NCBI GenBank assembly: GCA_020634315.1
Contig: JACKBV010000019.1
Location: forward strand, 22,706-86,705
DNA from: Ardenticatenaceae bacterium
GTDB lineage: Bacteria > Chloroflexota > Anaerolineae > Promineifilales > Promineifilaceae
DNA length: 64,000 nt
Direction of reading: 5' to 3'
Positions 34,567 to 43,706 of this stretch are shown piece after piece; positions within the stretch are counted from its first letter, which is position 1, and every line of letters begins with the position of its first letter. The notes beneath the pieces were generated by a model. That model saw only the letters and a list, made by a program, of their open reading frames with translations, was not told where the DNA came from and ran no database searches. The position numbers and the translations under genes were made by a program.

Positions 34567-35647
34567 TCGCGTTCGCTACCTGCGCTACATGCGCTTCTGG
34601 CATGGTTGGGTACATGGGCAGGGAGAGGATGCGTGCGGCGCAGTTTTCGGTGATTGGCAGGCTGTTTGCCCCATAGCCAAGATGGTCGTAGGCGGGTTGG
34701 TGGTGAACGGGCTGCGGGTAATGAATGGCTGTGCCAATGCCTTGTGCCTGCAAATGTGTGCGTAAAGCGTCGCGCTGCTCCGTTTGGATGACGTAGAGAT
34801 GATAGACATGGCGGGCAAACGGCCGTTCCGCTGGCAGCGTCAGGGGCAAAGCCGCCAGCGCCTGTGCATATTGATTTGCCAGACGGCGGCGTGCCGCATT
34901 CATGCCATCCAGATAAGCTAATTTGACGCGCAGCAGTGCCGCTTGCAATTCATCGAGGCGGCTGTTGTAGCCGGTTGTTTCGCTGATATACCGTTGTTTC
35001 CAGCCATATTGGCGCAGCGCCAGCAGCCGTTCTGCCACTTCGTCATGGCGTGTGACCACTGCGCCACCATCCCCCAGCGCCCCTAGATTTTTTGTCGGGT
35101 AAAAGCTAAAAGCGGCGGCGTCGCCAAAGCTGCCAACTATTTTGCCATGATAGCGCGTGCCATGAGCCTGGGCACAATCTTCTAACACGTAGAGTTTGTG
35201 CTGACGCGCCAGGGCGAGGATGGGGTCAAGGTCGGCTGGATGGCCGTAAAGATGGACGGGGATGATCGCTTTGCTGCGCGGGGTGATGGCTGCTGCCAAC
35301 AGGGCCGGATCGAGGGTATAGGTGTCAGGCTCGATGTCTACGAAGACGGGCGTGGCTCCGGCAAGTTCAATGGCGGCAATCGTGGCAACGGCCGTATGCG
35401 CTACTGTAATCACTTCATCGCCAGGCCCCACTCCCAGGGCACGCAGCCCCAACAAAATGGCATCCGTGCCGGAAGCGACGCCGACGGCGTGTTCGATGCC
35501 GATGTAGGAGGCGAATTCTGCTTCAAAGGCGCTGACTTCTTCGCCTAAGATGTACCATCCGCTGGCGATGGCTTGGGAAACGGCCGTGTCCAATTCGGCT
35601 CGTAAGGCTTCATACTCTGCTTTCAGGTCAACAAATGGGATATTCAT
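34544..35647 (-). CDS. DegT/DnrJ/EryC1/StrS sugar aminotransferase
   Basis: PLP-dependent aminotransferase that makes amino sugars on nucleotide-linked keto-sugars. It starts MNIPFVDLKAEYEALRAEL (ATG 35647), typical for the family, whereas upstream in-frame codons encode non-conserved sequence. SGTDAILLGLRALG is the phosphate-binding region. EDCAQAHGT holds the PLP-stacking Asp region, and FYPTKNLGALGDGG has the PLP Lys (about 185). Length (367) is normal. Its 3' end overlaps the convergent YfhO-like gene. The epimerase upstream (35710) probably supplies the keto-sugar or precursor. Confidence 0.9.
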   Translation of the reverse strand: MNIPFVDLKAEYEALRAELDTAVSQAIASGWYILGEEVSAFEAEFASYIGIEHAVGVASGTDAILLGLRALGVGPGDEVITVAHTAVATIAAIELAGATPVFVDIEPDTYTLDPALLAAAITPRSKAIIPVHLYGHPADLDPILALARQHKLYVLEDCAQAHGTRYHGKIVGSFGDAAAFSFYPTKNLGALGDGGAVVTRHDEVAERLLALRQYGWKQRYISETTGYNSRLDELQAALLRVKLAYLDGMNAARRRLANQYAQALAALPLTLPAERPFARHVYHLYVIQTEQRDALRTHLQAQGIGTAIHYPQPVHHQPAYDHLGYGANSLPITENCAARILSLPMYPTMPEAHVAQVANAIKAFYNG

Positions 35648-35709
35648 GGTCACAAATTTAGAGGTTGGAGGCCAAGAATGAAATAGTACGGAATCCCCAA
35701 GCCCCAGAC

Positions 35710-36711
35710 TCAAATATAATGTGCTAAATGCTCTTGATAATAGGCCAGTGTCCGCGCCAGCCCTTCGCGCAGGCTGATTTGTGGCTGCCAGCCCAGTTTG
35801 CTGCGAATTTTGCGATAATCGCCATAAAAATCGCCAATATCAATTCGTTTGCGGTCGGGTGGGAAGGGAACGATTTCGTAACTGCCACGGCCGTTTATTT
35901 CGATCATCATCTCCGCCAGATTGACAAGATTAATCGGGTCATCGCTGCCCAGGTTGTAAATCTGGCCGTTAGCTGTGTCATGCATCGCAACCAACAGCAG
36001 CACATCCACCACATCATCCACATAATTGAAATCGCGCACCTGCAAGCCATCGCCAAAAATTTTCAGCGGCTCCCCTTCAACAAGTTGGCGAATCCACCAG
36101 CCAATGAATGTTTGGCGGGCATCTTTGACGCGCATGCGGGGGCCATACGTATTGGTCAGGCGCAGCGATACCGTTTTTAACCCATACACATTGTGGTAGA
36201 CAATGTGATACCACTCTCCCGCCATCTTATTAATGCCATTCACGTCTACCGGTTGCAAAGGATGGCGCTCATCGACAGGTAGATACTCCGGTTTGCCATA
36301 AATTTGGCGTGTGCTGGCAAAGACAATGTTTGCGTCGGGGTTGTTGTGGCGGCACGCTTCCAGAATCGAAAGCTGGCTGCGGGCGTTGATTTCCAGGTCA
36401 GTGTACGGGTCAACCATGCTGTCCGTGTGGCTGACCTGCCCGGCCAGATTGAAAATGTAATCTTGCCCCTGTACCAGATAACGCATCCCATGTTCATCAC
36501 GCACATCGGCGATGTTGACACGCACCTGTTCCCGTATGCTATGAACGTTGAAGAAATTGCCGCCATATTCAGGGATGAGCGAGTCAACCAGCAGCACATC
36601 TGCACCAAGATGGGCCAGGCGATGGGCTAAGTTAGAGCCGATAAATCCCAACCCGCCGGTGATGAGCACATGTTTGCCGCGAAAATGGTCTGTGAAAGAT
36701 GGCATTGCCAT
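35710..36711 (-). CDS. NAD-dependent sugar epimerase/dehydratase (extended SDR)
   Basis: Extended short-chain dehydrogenase acting on nucleotide sugars, 333 residues. The NAD motif is ITGGLGFIGS (about 17-26), followed by FNLAGQVSHTDSM, FASTRQIYGKP, and late segments RVKDARQTF, IFGDGLQVRDFNYVDDVV and YNLGSDDPINL as in UDP-glucose 4-epimerases. The usual YxxxK is changed: the sequence reads NGINKMAGE, with Asn where the catalytic Tyr should be and Lys kept. The same arrangement occurs, as I recall, in a subset of these enzymes, so this is not necessarily inactive. AGGA lies about 8 bases upstream of the start. Confidence 0.85.
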   Translation of the reverse strand: MAMPSFTDHFRGKHVLITGGLGFIGSNLAHRLAHLGADVLLVDSLIPEYGGNFFNVHSIREQVRVNIADVRDEHGMRYLVQGQDYIFNLAGQVSHTDSMVDPYTDLEINARSQLSILEACRHNNPDANIVFASTRQIYGKPEYLPVDERHPLQPVDVNGINKMAGEWYHIVYHNVYGLKTVSLRLTNTYGPRMRVKDARQTFIGWWIRQLVEGEPLKIFGDGLQVRDFNYVDDVVDVLLLVAMHDTANGQIYNLGSDDPINLVNLAEMMIEINGRGSYEIVPFPPDRKRIDIGDFYGDYRKIRSKLGWQPQISLREGLARTLAYYQEHLAHYI

Positions 36712-36804
36712 AAAGATTTCCTACCGCTAGCGATTTGTGATGATGAAAATTCCAGCCTTCTCGTATCTGCACAGCCTGTTTTGACGCGATACCGAGCCGC
36801 GTAC

Positions 36805-37560
36805 TTACTGATTGCCGATCACCGAATACTGACTGTTTCTCTGCAAATGTTCCTTGTGCAGCACTAAACGCACCCATAGTTTGCTCAGGTCATAGGCGAC
36901 ACGAGCCAGGCGGCGAAAGTTGAAGAACTGCGATTTGCCGTAAGCACGGTGGAAGTGATGCACCGGTGTTTCTGCCAGACGGAAGCCGGCATCTTGCACT
37001 TTTTTCATCATTTCTACGCAAATGACACCGCTATCGGCCGTTAACTCCACTTTGTCAAAGATGGAGCGGCGCATCAAGCGAAAGTCACAATCGACATCTT
37101 TCAATTTGAGGCGAAAAACGAGTTTGATGAAATATTGGTAGAGACGGCCGATTATGATTCGGTGCAAAGGATCATGCCGTTCAATTTTCCACCCATTGAT
37201 AAAATCAACGTCGTCCGATGCCAGTTGTGCCAGATTCTTTAATTCACGCGGATCATATTGTGCGTCCCCATCAGTATAGAAAATCCACTCTTTTGTGGCA
37301 TGGGCAAAACCGGAGCGCAGTGCGCCGCCATAGCCACGATTCTTTTGATGGTGAACCACGCGTACCTCATTTGGGTAAATACGTGCCAGTTCATCCAGAA
37401 GAACGGCCGTATTGTCTTTACTGCCATCATTGATAATGATGATTTCATAATCATCGGTCAATTCACGCAGCGTGAGCAGAACGGTGATGACCATGCTCGG
37501 AATGGTACCGGCATCATTGTAAGCCGGAAAAAAAGCTGAAATGCTCATGTTATACGTCAT
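36805..37560 (-). CDS. Family 2 glycosyltransferase (dolichyl-P-mannose synthase-like)
   Basis: Starts MTYNMSISAFFPAYNDAG at ATG 37560, with GGAG 8 bases upstream. It contains IIINDGSKDNT, GYGGALRSGFAHA and YTDGDAQYDPRE with the DxD motif (TDGDAQ). No C-terminal membrane helices of the GtrB type are seen. The C-terminus (VRLVLHKEHLQRNSQYS) runs into what looks like non-conserved DNA. It probably transfers a sugar to polyprenyl phosphate, providing donors for the GT39/YfhO-type enzymes nearby. It is divergent from the related gene at 37914. Confidence 0.85.
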   Translation of the reverse strand: MTYNMSISAFFPAYNDAGTIPSMVITVLLTLRELTDDYEIIIINDGSKDNTAVLLDELARIYPNEVRVVHHQKNRGYGGALRSGFAHATKEWIFYTDGDAQYDPRELKNLAQLASDDVDFINGWKIERHDPLHRIIIGRLYQYFIKLVFRLKLKDVDCDFRLMRRSIFDKVELTADSGVICVEMMKKVQDAGFRLAETPVHHFHRAYGKSQFFNFRRLARVAYDLSKLWVRLVLHKEHLQRNSQYSVIGNQ

Positions 37561-37913
37561 GATGAAACTCCGGTGTCGTCTGTTTTTTTGCCGAGGGCGA
37601 GGCTGGTTAAACTCAATGATAAATGATGCCGGATGAGCCAATTGGCTTTGAAAAAGCAGGTGAATAATTGCTTTTGCTGCATTGCTCAATTAGTGCATCA
37701 ATACCACAACTTACATCTATCATTTGCGTGTTGTTGCGGTCAAGGTAAATTTGTCGCCGCACTGCCCTCATCATTTACTGCCTTGTGCATATTGCATAGA
37801 TGGTCTGTCTCTTTTCAGTTTCATAACGGCGTCAAATATAGTCAAATTTGGGAGAAAGTGCTACCTGCGGGTACAATCAAGTCTTTACCATAACGCTAAG
37901 TAGAGAAAGAATT
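37561..37913. other. Divergent intergenic region between two GT2 genes
   Basis: The 353 bases without a convincing gene hold the promoters of both flanking glycosyltransferases. A 12-bp palindrome AGCCAATTGGCT at 37636-37647 is a possible operator. The rightward promoter is at 37848-37877. No RNA gene or repeat family was recognised. Confidence 0.4.
37848..37877 (+). promoter_or_regulatory. Promoter of rightward GT2 gene
   Basis: TTGGGA (37848-37853), 18-bp spacer, TACAAT (37872-37877). Transcription would begin about 37885, leaving about 30 bases before the GTG at 37914. This makes the earlier TTG start inside the promoter unlikely. Confidence 0.5.
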
Positions 37914-38645
37914 GTGAAAGTAATTATTGTTATACCAACTTACAATGAAGCGAATAACTTGCCAGCCATGGCAGAGGCGATTTTTGGTTTGCCGTTGGAT
38001 GATTTGCATCTGATTATTGTGGATGATAATTCTCCTGATGGAACCGGGAAAATTGCTGATGATTTGGCGGCGGCACATCCGGAACACATGACTGTGATGC
38101 ATCGTGCGGGCAAATTGGGGTTGGGCACAGCTTATGCATCTGGCTTCCAGGTAGCCCTGGCGCAGGGGGCGGATGTGGTTGTGCAAATGGATGCTGATTT
38201 TTCGCATTCACCAGAATATATCCCGCAAATGGTCGCTAACTTGCAGAATTATGATGTGGTCATTGGTTCACGCTATGTGGAGGGGGGCGGAACGGATGAG
38301 CGTTGGTCCTGGTGGCGTTATTTGCTCTCCTGGTGGGCAAATCAGGTGTATACGCGTCTGATTTTGGGAGTGAAGGTGCAAGATGCCACGGCCGGATTTA
38401 AGGCGTTTCGCCGTCGTGTCTTGGAGGCCATTGATTTCACGCAGGTGGTGAGTAATGGCTATGTCTTTCAGGTGGAAGTCGCTTATTTGTGCCAGAAGTT
38501 GGGCTTCAACATGCAGGAAATCCCCATCTATTTTGAAGATCGGCGTATTGGCCGCAGCAAAATGGATGTGCCGGTGAAGATTGAAGCGGTGTGGCGCGTA
38601 TGGCAAATTCGCTGGCGTTACCGGGGAGTACGACGACTACAATAG
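37914..38645 (+). CDS. Polyprenol-phosphate mannosyltransferase (DPM1-like GT2)
   Basis: GT2 enzyme of the dolichol-phosphate mannose synthase type, 243 residues. It begins VKVIIVIPTYNEANNLP from GTG 37914, followed by IIVDDNSPDGTGKIAD, LGLGTAYASGF and MDADFSHSPEYIP (DxD), then RSKMDVPVKIEAVWRVW near the C-terminus. This is typical of DPM1/Ppm1 catalytic subunits without membrane domains. The predicted role is transfer of mannose or glucose from a nucleotide sugar to polyprenyl phosphate. A weak GAGAAAG precedes the start. The downstream gmd and phosphohexomutase supply mannose-type precursors. Confidence 0.88.
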   Translation: MKVIIVIPTYNEANNLPAMAEAIFGLPLDDLHLIIVDDNSPDGTGKIADDLAAAHPEHMTVMHRAGKLGLGTAYASGFQVALAQGADVVVQMDADFSHSPEYIPQMVANLQNYDVVIGSRYVEGGGTDERWSWWRYLLSWWANQVYTRLILGVKVQDATAGFKAFRRRVLEAIDFTQVVSNGYVFQVEVAYLCQKLGFNMQEIPIYFEDRRIGRSKMDVPVKIEAVWRVWQIRWRYRGVRRLQ

Positions 38646-38717
38646 ATGCAAATGGGTGAGCGGTAAATCGGGTAAATGTTGTTACCGCTTATTGATCGCC
38701 GCTTTCCCTACGGCCGT

Positions 38718-38746
38718 TTTACCGGGTAGTGATGCTGGGTTATAAT
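38718..38746 (+). promoter_or_regulatory. Promoter of gmd
   Basis: TTTACC (38718-38723), 17-bp spacer, TATAAT (38741-38746). The ATG is at 38787 with GAGGAAG before it, giving a conventional leader of about 33 bases. One ACGGCCGT site lies just upstream (38710-38717), abutting the -35 box. Confidence 0.55.
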
Positions 38747-38786
38747 TCGGCCGTACCCATAGACCATTGACAAAGAGGAAGAAAAT

Positions 38787-39761
38787 ATGCCAAGAGCATT
38801 GATAACTGGCATCACCGGTCAGGATGGTTCATATCTGGCTGAGCTGCTGCTGCAAAAAGGCTACGAAGTAATCGGCATGGTGCGCCGTACCAGCACCATT
38901 AATTTCCATCGCCTTGCCCATATTCAAAACAAATTGACTATTGTTCCCGGTGACCTGCTTGATCAGGTGTCACTGATCCATTTGCTCGAAGAGCATCGCC
39001 CGGAGGAAGTTTATAATTTGGCGGCGCAATCCTTTGTGCAAACTTCTTGGAGCCAGCCTGTTTTTACCGGCGAAGTGACAGCCCTCGGCGTTACGCGCTT
39101 GCTAGACGCCATTCGCCTGGTAGACCCGCAAATTCGCTTTTACCAGGCCAGTTCCAGTGAAATGTTTGGCAAGGTTGTTGAAGTTCCGCAAACAGAGACC
39201 ACGCCCTTTTACCCGCGCAGTCCGTATGGTGTTGCGAAGGTGTACGGTCACTGGATTACCGTGAACTATCGCGAAAGTTACAATTTGCATGCCACGTCGG
39301 GCATTTTGTTTAACCATGAATCGCCACGACGCGGTATTGAGTTTGTCACGCGCAAAATTACCTATCATGTAGCGAAAATCAAGCTTGGTTTGGCTCAGGA
39401 ATTACGCCTGGGCAACCTGGATGCACGCCGTGATTGGGGCTTTGCTGGGGATTATGTGAAAGCGATGTGGTTGATGTTGCAGCGTGACACGCCGGAAGAT
39501 TATGTGATTGCCACTGGCGAAACCCATTCTGTTGAAGACTTTTTGAATGAGGCTTTTGGCTATGTCAATCTGGATTGGCATGATTATGTGGTGCAAGACC
39601 CGCGCTTTATGCGGCCGGCCGAAGTAGATTTGCTGGTGGGTGATCCGGGTAAAGCTGGTAAAGATTTGGGTTGGGAGCCGGATGTGAGCTTTAAGCAACT
39701 GGTTCACATGATGATTGATGCTGATATGGAATTGATTAAGCGCGGCGAAAAGCCGATGTAG
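38787..39761 (+). CDS. gmd: GDP-mannose 4,6-dehydratase
   Basis: Converts GDP-mannose to GDP-4-keto-6-deoxymannose, precursor of GDP-fucose, GDP-rhamnose and GDP-perosamine. NAD(P) motif ITGITGQDGSYLAE (residues 6-19), NLAAQSFV, SSSEMFG, active-site SPYGVAKVYGHW (YxxxK) and NHESPRRGIEFVTRK are all strongly conserved. Length 324 is slightly short but complete. It is followed by a phosphohexomutase gene. No fucose synthase is adjacent, so the end product may be rhamnose, perosamine or another sugar. Confidence 0.95.
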   Translation: MPRALITGITGQDGSYLAELLLQKGYEVIGMVRRTSTINFHRLAHIQNKLTIVPGDLLDQVSLIHLLEEHRPEEVYNLAAQSFVQTSWSQPVFTGEVTALGVTRLLDAIRLVDPQIRFYQASSSEMFGKVVEVPQTETTPFYPRSPYGVAKVYGHWITVNYRESYNLHATSGILFNHESPRRGIEFVTRKITYHVAKIKLGLAQELRLGNLDARRDWGFAGDYVKAMWLMLQRDTPEDYVIATGETHSVEDFLNEAFGYVNLDWHDYVVQDPRFMRPAEVDLLVGDPGKAGKDLGWEPDVSFKQLVHMMIDADMELIKRGEKPM

Positions 39762-39849
39762 GCAACGAGGATCAATCTCCGAGAGATTATCATCAAGACA
39801 CCCATCTCGTGGAGCAAACCTGCGGGAAAGTATTTTCAGGAGAGGCGAT

Positions 39850-41265
39850 ATGCAGATTAAATTTGGCACAGATGGTTGGCGTGCACGGATTGCTGATGAT
39901 TATACGTTTGATAATGTGCGGCGCGTGGCGCAGGGGTTTGTGAACTATTTGCAGCAAGCAGGCCTGGCACAGCAAGGTGTGGTCATTGGGCATGATAAGC
40001 GTTTTCAGGCGGAGCATTTTGCGGCGGCGGCGGCAGAAGTGCTGGCGGCAAATGGCGTGAAAGTGTGGCTGACCAATGGGCCAACGCCGACTCCGGCCAT
40101 TTCTTATGCGGTGGTGCATCAGGGTGCGGGCGGTGGTATCAATATTACTGCCAGCCATAATCCGCCAACGGATTGTGGTTTCAAGGTGCGTGACCCACAA
40201 GGGGGCGCGATTCCTCCGGCTGAGTTGAAGAAGATTGAGGCGGTAATCCCGGAATTGGCCGGGGTGAAGCGGATGAAATTTGACGATGCTGTCAGTGATG
40301 GGCTGATTGAGTTGTTTGATATTGGGCCTGCTTACACGACACGTCTGGAGAGCCTGGTTGATTTGCAGCCGATTAAGGATGCAGGGTTGACGGTGTTGGT
40401 GGATGCGATGTGGGGTAATGGCGCGGGCTGGTTCCCACGTCTGTTGGCCGGAGGGAAAACGGCCGTTCACGAAGTCCACAATGTGCGTAACCCAGCTTTC
40501 CCGTACATGACACGCCCGGAACCAATTCCGCCCAATGTTGATCATGGTTTGAGCTTTGTGCAGCAGGTTGGCGCAGACGTAGCCATTATCAATGATGGCG
40601 ATGCGGATCGGTTGGGCGTGGGGGATGAAAACGGCCGTTTCATCGACCAACTGCGCGTATATGGCCTGCTTGGCTACTACTTCCTGGAACTACGCGGCGA
40701 ACGTGGCCCCATTGTCAAAACAATCTCAACCACAAAGATGTTGAACAAGCTGGGTAAGCTGTACGACGTACCCGTGTATGAAACGGGCGTCGGCTTCAAG
40801 TACATTGCGCCGAAGATGATGGAAGTTGAGGCTATGATTGGCGGTGAAGAAAGCGGTGGCTATGCTTTTCGCCAGCATGTGCCAGAGCGCGATGGCATTT
40901 TAGCCGGGTTGTTTATGCTGGATATGATGGTGCGCACCGGCAAGAAGCCGTCGCAGCTTCTTGAAACCTTGTTTGAGAAGGTGGGCGCACATTATTATGA
41001 CCGCATTGATTCTTATTTTGAGAATGAACGCAAGCCGGAAATTCTGGCAAATGTGGCGAATGCACGGCCGCAAACAATTGGCGGACTCAAGGTGACAGAT
41101 ATTGTGACGGTTGATGGACACCAATTCCTTATGGAAGATGGCGGTTGGCTGCTGGTGCGGTTTAGCGGCACAGAGCCGGTGATTCGTGTCTACTGCGAAA
41201 CCACCCATGAAGACCGTGTGCAGGATATTTTGCAGGATGGGATGCGGCTTGCCGGATTGCGCTAG
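39850..41265 (+). CDS. Phosphoglucomutase/phosphomannomutase
   Basis: Alpha-D-phosphohexomutase interconverting hexose 1- and 6-phosphates, 471 residues. The substrate/phosphate loop is FGTDGWRA at residues 5-12. The catalytic phosphoserine motif TASHNP is near Ser102, the metal loop DGDADR near 250, the sugar-binding loop GGEESGG near 338, and the C-terminal RFSGTEPVIRVY phosphate-binding loop is clear. It feeds mannose-1-phosphate or glucose-1-phosphate to the polysaccharide genes around it. A ribosome site, CAGGAGAGG, precedes the ATG. Confidence 0.95.
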   Translation: MQIKFGTDGWRARIADDYTFDNVRRVAQGFVNYLQQAGLAQQGVVIGHDKRFQAEHFAAAAAEVLAANGVKVWLTNGPTPTPAISYAVVHQGAGGGINITASHNPPTDCGFKVRDPQGGAIPPAELKKIEAVIPELAGVKRMKFDDAVSDGLIELFDIGPAYTTRLESLVDLQPIKDAGLTVLVDAMWGNGAGWFPRLLAGGKTAVHEVHNVRNPAFPYMTRPEPIPPNVDHGLSFVQQVGADVAIINDGDADRLGVGDENGRFIDQLRVYGLLGYYFLELRGERGPIVKTISTTKMLNKLGKLYDVPVYETGVGFKYIAPKMMEVEAMIGGEESGGYAFRQHVPERDGILAGLFMLDMMVRTGKKPSQLLETLFEKVGAHYYDRIDSYFENERKPEILANVANARPQTIGGLKVTDIVTVDGHQFLMEDGGWLLVRFSGTEPVIRVYCETTHEDRVQDILQDGMRLAGLR

Positions 41266-41301
41266 TCTGTCGTTTGTGATACTTGCGAAATGGGAGAAGG
41301 T

Positions 41302-41796
41302 ATGGGCGGACAAAAAGCATTTCAGGACTACTACCCGGAAGAAGTGGCGCACTGTTATGGCTGCGGCCGTTTAAATCCACACGGACACCAGTTAAAGAGT
41401 TATTGGGAGGGGGATGAGGCCGTGGCGCATTTTGTGCCGGAACCTTATCATACGGCCGTTCCCGGTTACGTCTATGGTGGCCTGATTGCTTCGCTCATTG
41501 ATTGTCACAGCACAGGAACGGCCGCTGCCGCTGCCTATCGTGCCGAAGGGCGCGAGATGGATACCGAGCCAGTGCTCCGTTTCCTGACCGCTTCACTTAA
41601 AGTCGATTACCTCAAACCGACGCCAAATGGCGGCACGCTGACTTTGCGTGCTCGTGCCACTGAAGTCAAAGGGCGCAAGGTCGTTGTCGAATCTTCGTTG
41701 TATGCCGATGATTTGGAATGCGCACGCGGTTATGTTGTTTGTGTGCAGGTTCCAGAGGCGTTTATGCAGGAATTGTTGCAAAAGAACGATGCGTAA
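41302..41796 (+). CDS. PaaI-type hotdog thioesterase
   Basis: Small acyl-CoA thioesterase-like protein, about 164 residues. The HCYGCGRLNPHGHQL motif at the N-terminus and PGYVYGGLIASLIDCHS (the active-site loop region) are typical of the PaaI/THEM4-type hotdog family. Start ATG 41302 is preferred because GGGAGAAGG, which spans the earlier ATG at 41290, acts as its ribosome site. It lies between a phosphohexomutase and a TatD gene with no clear pathway link. Confidence 0.85.
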   Translation: MGGQKAFQDYYPEEVAHCYGCGRLNPHGHQLKSYWEGDEAVAHFVPEPYHTAVPGYVYGGLIASLIDCHSTGTAAAAAYRAEGREMDTEPVLRFLTASLKVDYLKPTPNGGTLTLRARATEVKGRKVVVESSLYADDLECARGYVVCVQVPEAFMQELLQKNDA

Positions 41797-41810
41797 AATG
41801 AAGCCACGCT

Positions 41811-42596
41811 ATGCTTATTGATACTCACTGCCACCTCGATTTTGAGAAATTTAACGATGATCGTGATGCGGTCATGGCGCGAGCCGCCGCCGCGGGCGTG
41901 ACGCATATTGTCATTCCGGCGCTGGATTTGCAGAACTGCCAGACAGTGCTGCGCCTGACCGAGCAATATGACGGTGTTTATGCGGCGATGGGTGTGCATC
42001 CTAACTCGTCGGCTGCGTGGCAAGACCATTGGATTGGCTTGCTGCGCGAGTTTGCCCGGCATGAGAAGGTGGTGGCGATTGGCGAGATTGGGCTGGATTA
42101 TTATTGGGATGATGCGCCGCATCCGGTGCAGCAGCGGGCGCTGGCGATGCAGTTGGAGCTGGCGGCAGAGCTGAATTTGCCGGTAATTATCCATAATCGC
42201 GAGTCCAGTGCGGATGTTATTCGTTTGTTGGGGGTGTCATCGCTGGCTGGTCGAGAGAACCCTGGCGTGCTTCATTCTTTTTCGGCGGATTGGAAAACGG
42301 CACAGGCGGCATTAGACCTGGGCTTTTATCTTGGGTTTACGGGGCCGGTGACGTTTAAGAAAGCGGATGATTTGCGTGCGATTGCGGCGCGTGTGCCGCT
42401 GGATCGCATTTTAGTGGAGACGGATGCTCCGTTTCTTGCGCCGCAGCCCTGGCGCGGCAAGCGCAATGAACCGGCGTATGTGGCGAGTGTGGCGGAGAAG
42501 ATGGCGGAGGTGCGTGGCATGGAAACGGCCGTTTTCGCTGCACACACCACACAAAATGCGCTGCGTCTCTTCTCTCGTATGCAAGAAGAGACGTAA
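41811..42596 (+). CDS. TatD-family metal-dependent hydrolase/DNase
   Basis: Amidohydrolase-fold metal nuclease, 261 residues. It begins MLIDTHCHLDFEKF with the HxH metal motif, followed by GVHPN, AIGEIGLDYYW, VIIHNRES, VLHSFSADW and the late ETDAPFLAPQPWRGKRNEP signature. These match TatD/YcfH proteins, implicated in DNA repair and tRNA/DNA quality control. It starts 15 bases after the thioesterase stop. Length is standard. Confidence 0.95.
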   Translation: MLIDTHCHLDFEKFNDDRDAVMARAAAAGVTHIVIPALDLQNCQTVLRLTEQYDGVYAAMGVHPNSSAAWQDHWIGLLREFARHEKVVAIGEIGLDYYWDDAPHPVQQRALAMQLELAAELNLPVIIHNRESSADVIRLLGVSSLAGRENPGVLHSFSADWKTAQAALDLGFYLGFTGPVTFKKADDLRAIAARVPLDRILVETDAPFLAPQPWRGKRNEPAYVASVAEKMAEVRGMETAVFAAHTTQNALRLFSRMQEET

Positions 42597-42657
42597 GCCG
42601 CGTCAAGACACTTTGTGCTGCTCCCACGTATCGCGGTATGCTTGAATTCCTCACCCC

Positions 42658-43605
42658 ATGACGACGCTTCACTCTCCTGATTTATCCATCATCATCGTAA
42701 ATTGGAATGTGTGTGACTTGCTGCGGGCTTGTTTGCACGCTGTGGAGCGGGGGCGTGGCGCATTGGATGTGGAGGTTATTGTGGTGGACAGTGCCTCCGG
42801 TGATGGCAGTGTGGCGATGCTGCAACGTGAATTTCCCTGGGTGCGGCTAATTGCTTGTGCTGAGAATGTAGGCTTTCCCAAGGGGAACAATTTGGGATTG
42901 GCGGCGGCTAACGGCCGTTTCCTCTACTTGCTCAATCCAGACACCGAAATTGTCGGCGATGCGCTTGCGGTGATGGTGCAGTATATGGTGCAGCACCCTG
43001 ATGTGGGTGTACTTGGCGCACAGTTGTTGTATCCAGACGGCCGTATCCAATCCTCGCGGCGGCGCTTTCCGACATTGGCTACCGGCATTTTCGAGAGCAC
43101 ATGGCTGCAACCGCTGGCTCCGGCAGGGCTGTTGCACCAATATTACGCGCAAGATTTGCGTGATGACGAAGTGGCTGATGTGGATTGGGTGATGGGCGCC
43201 AGCATGATGACGCGGCGTGAGGTGTTGGAGCAGGTGGGCGGCATGGACGAAGCGTACTTCATGTACTCGGAAGAGTTGGATTGGTGCCGCCGCATCAGGG
43301 ATGCTGGGTGGCGTGTGGTATACTTACCCACAGCACAAGTTGTTCATTATGAGGGAAAGAGCAGTGAACAGGCGGTCACGGCTCGGCACATTAACTTTAA
43401 TCGGGCAAAACTACGTTATTTTCGCAAATATCACGGCCGTTTCCCGACCCTGATTTTGCGCCTTATCTTGTTGTCTAATTATGGCTGGCAGCTTGTTGTG
43501 GAGTTTATGAAGGGGGTGCTGGGCCATAAACGGCCGTTACGCTGGCAGCGAGTACGCGCTTATTGGGCAGTGCTCCGCTCCGGTTTGCGACCGGCCGGTT
43601 ATTAA
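42658..43605 (+). CDS. Rhamnosyltransferase-like family 2 glycosyltransferase
   Basis: GT2 of the WbbL/rhamnosyltransferase group, 315 residues. It has DLSIIIVNWNV, VDSASGDGSVAML, ENVGFPKGNNLGLAAA and the donor-site LLNPDTEI. The middle part has VDWVMGASMMTRREV and a DEAYFMYSEELDWCRRI signature with the catalytic acidic pair, typical for the family. The C-terminal 60 residues are basic with a weak hydrophobic segment. It probably adds a deoxysugar to surface polysaccharide. It carries four ACGGCCGT sites. Confidence 0.9.
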   Translation: MTTLHSPDLSIIIVNWNVCDLLRACLHAVERGRGALDVEVIVVDSASGDGSVAMLQREFPWVRLIACAENVGFPKGNNLGLAAANGRFLYLLNPDTEIVGDALAVMVQYMVQHPDVGVLGAQLLYPDGRIQSSRRRFPTLATGIFESTWLQPLAPAGLLHQYYAQDLRDDEVADVDWVMGASMMTRREVLEQVGGMDEAYFMYSEELDWCRRIRDAGWRVVYLPTAQVVHYEGKSSEQAVTARHINFNRAKLRYFRKYHGRFPTLILRLILLSNYGWQLVVEFMKGVLGHKRPLRWQRVRAYWAVLRSGLRPAGY

Positions 43606-43706
43606 CCTGTTGGCGGTCATGGTCAATACCTGACAGAAGGCACTTGACATATGACTAATAAAATTGGAAACTTTTGCACAGAGTAACCCGCATGAGAGGT
43701 GGACTG

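Noticed and set aside
36780..36850. Repeat shared between the GT2 C-terminus region and 44180-44200
   Set aside because: Only about 11 bases (ACTGATTGCCG) are identical, too short to claim a repeat family.
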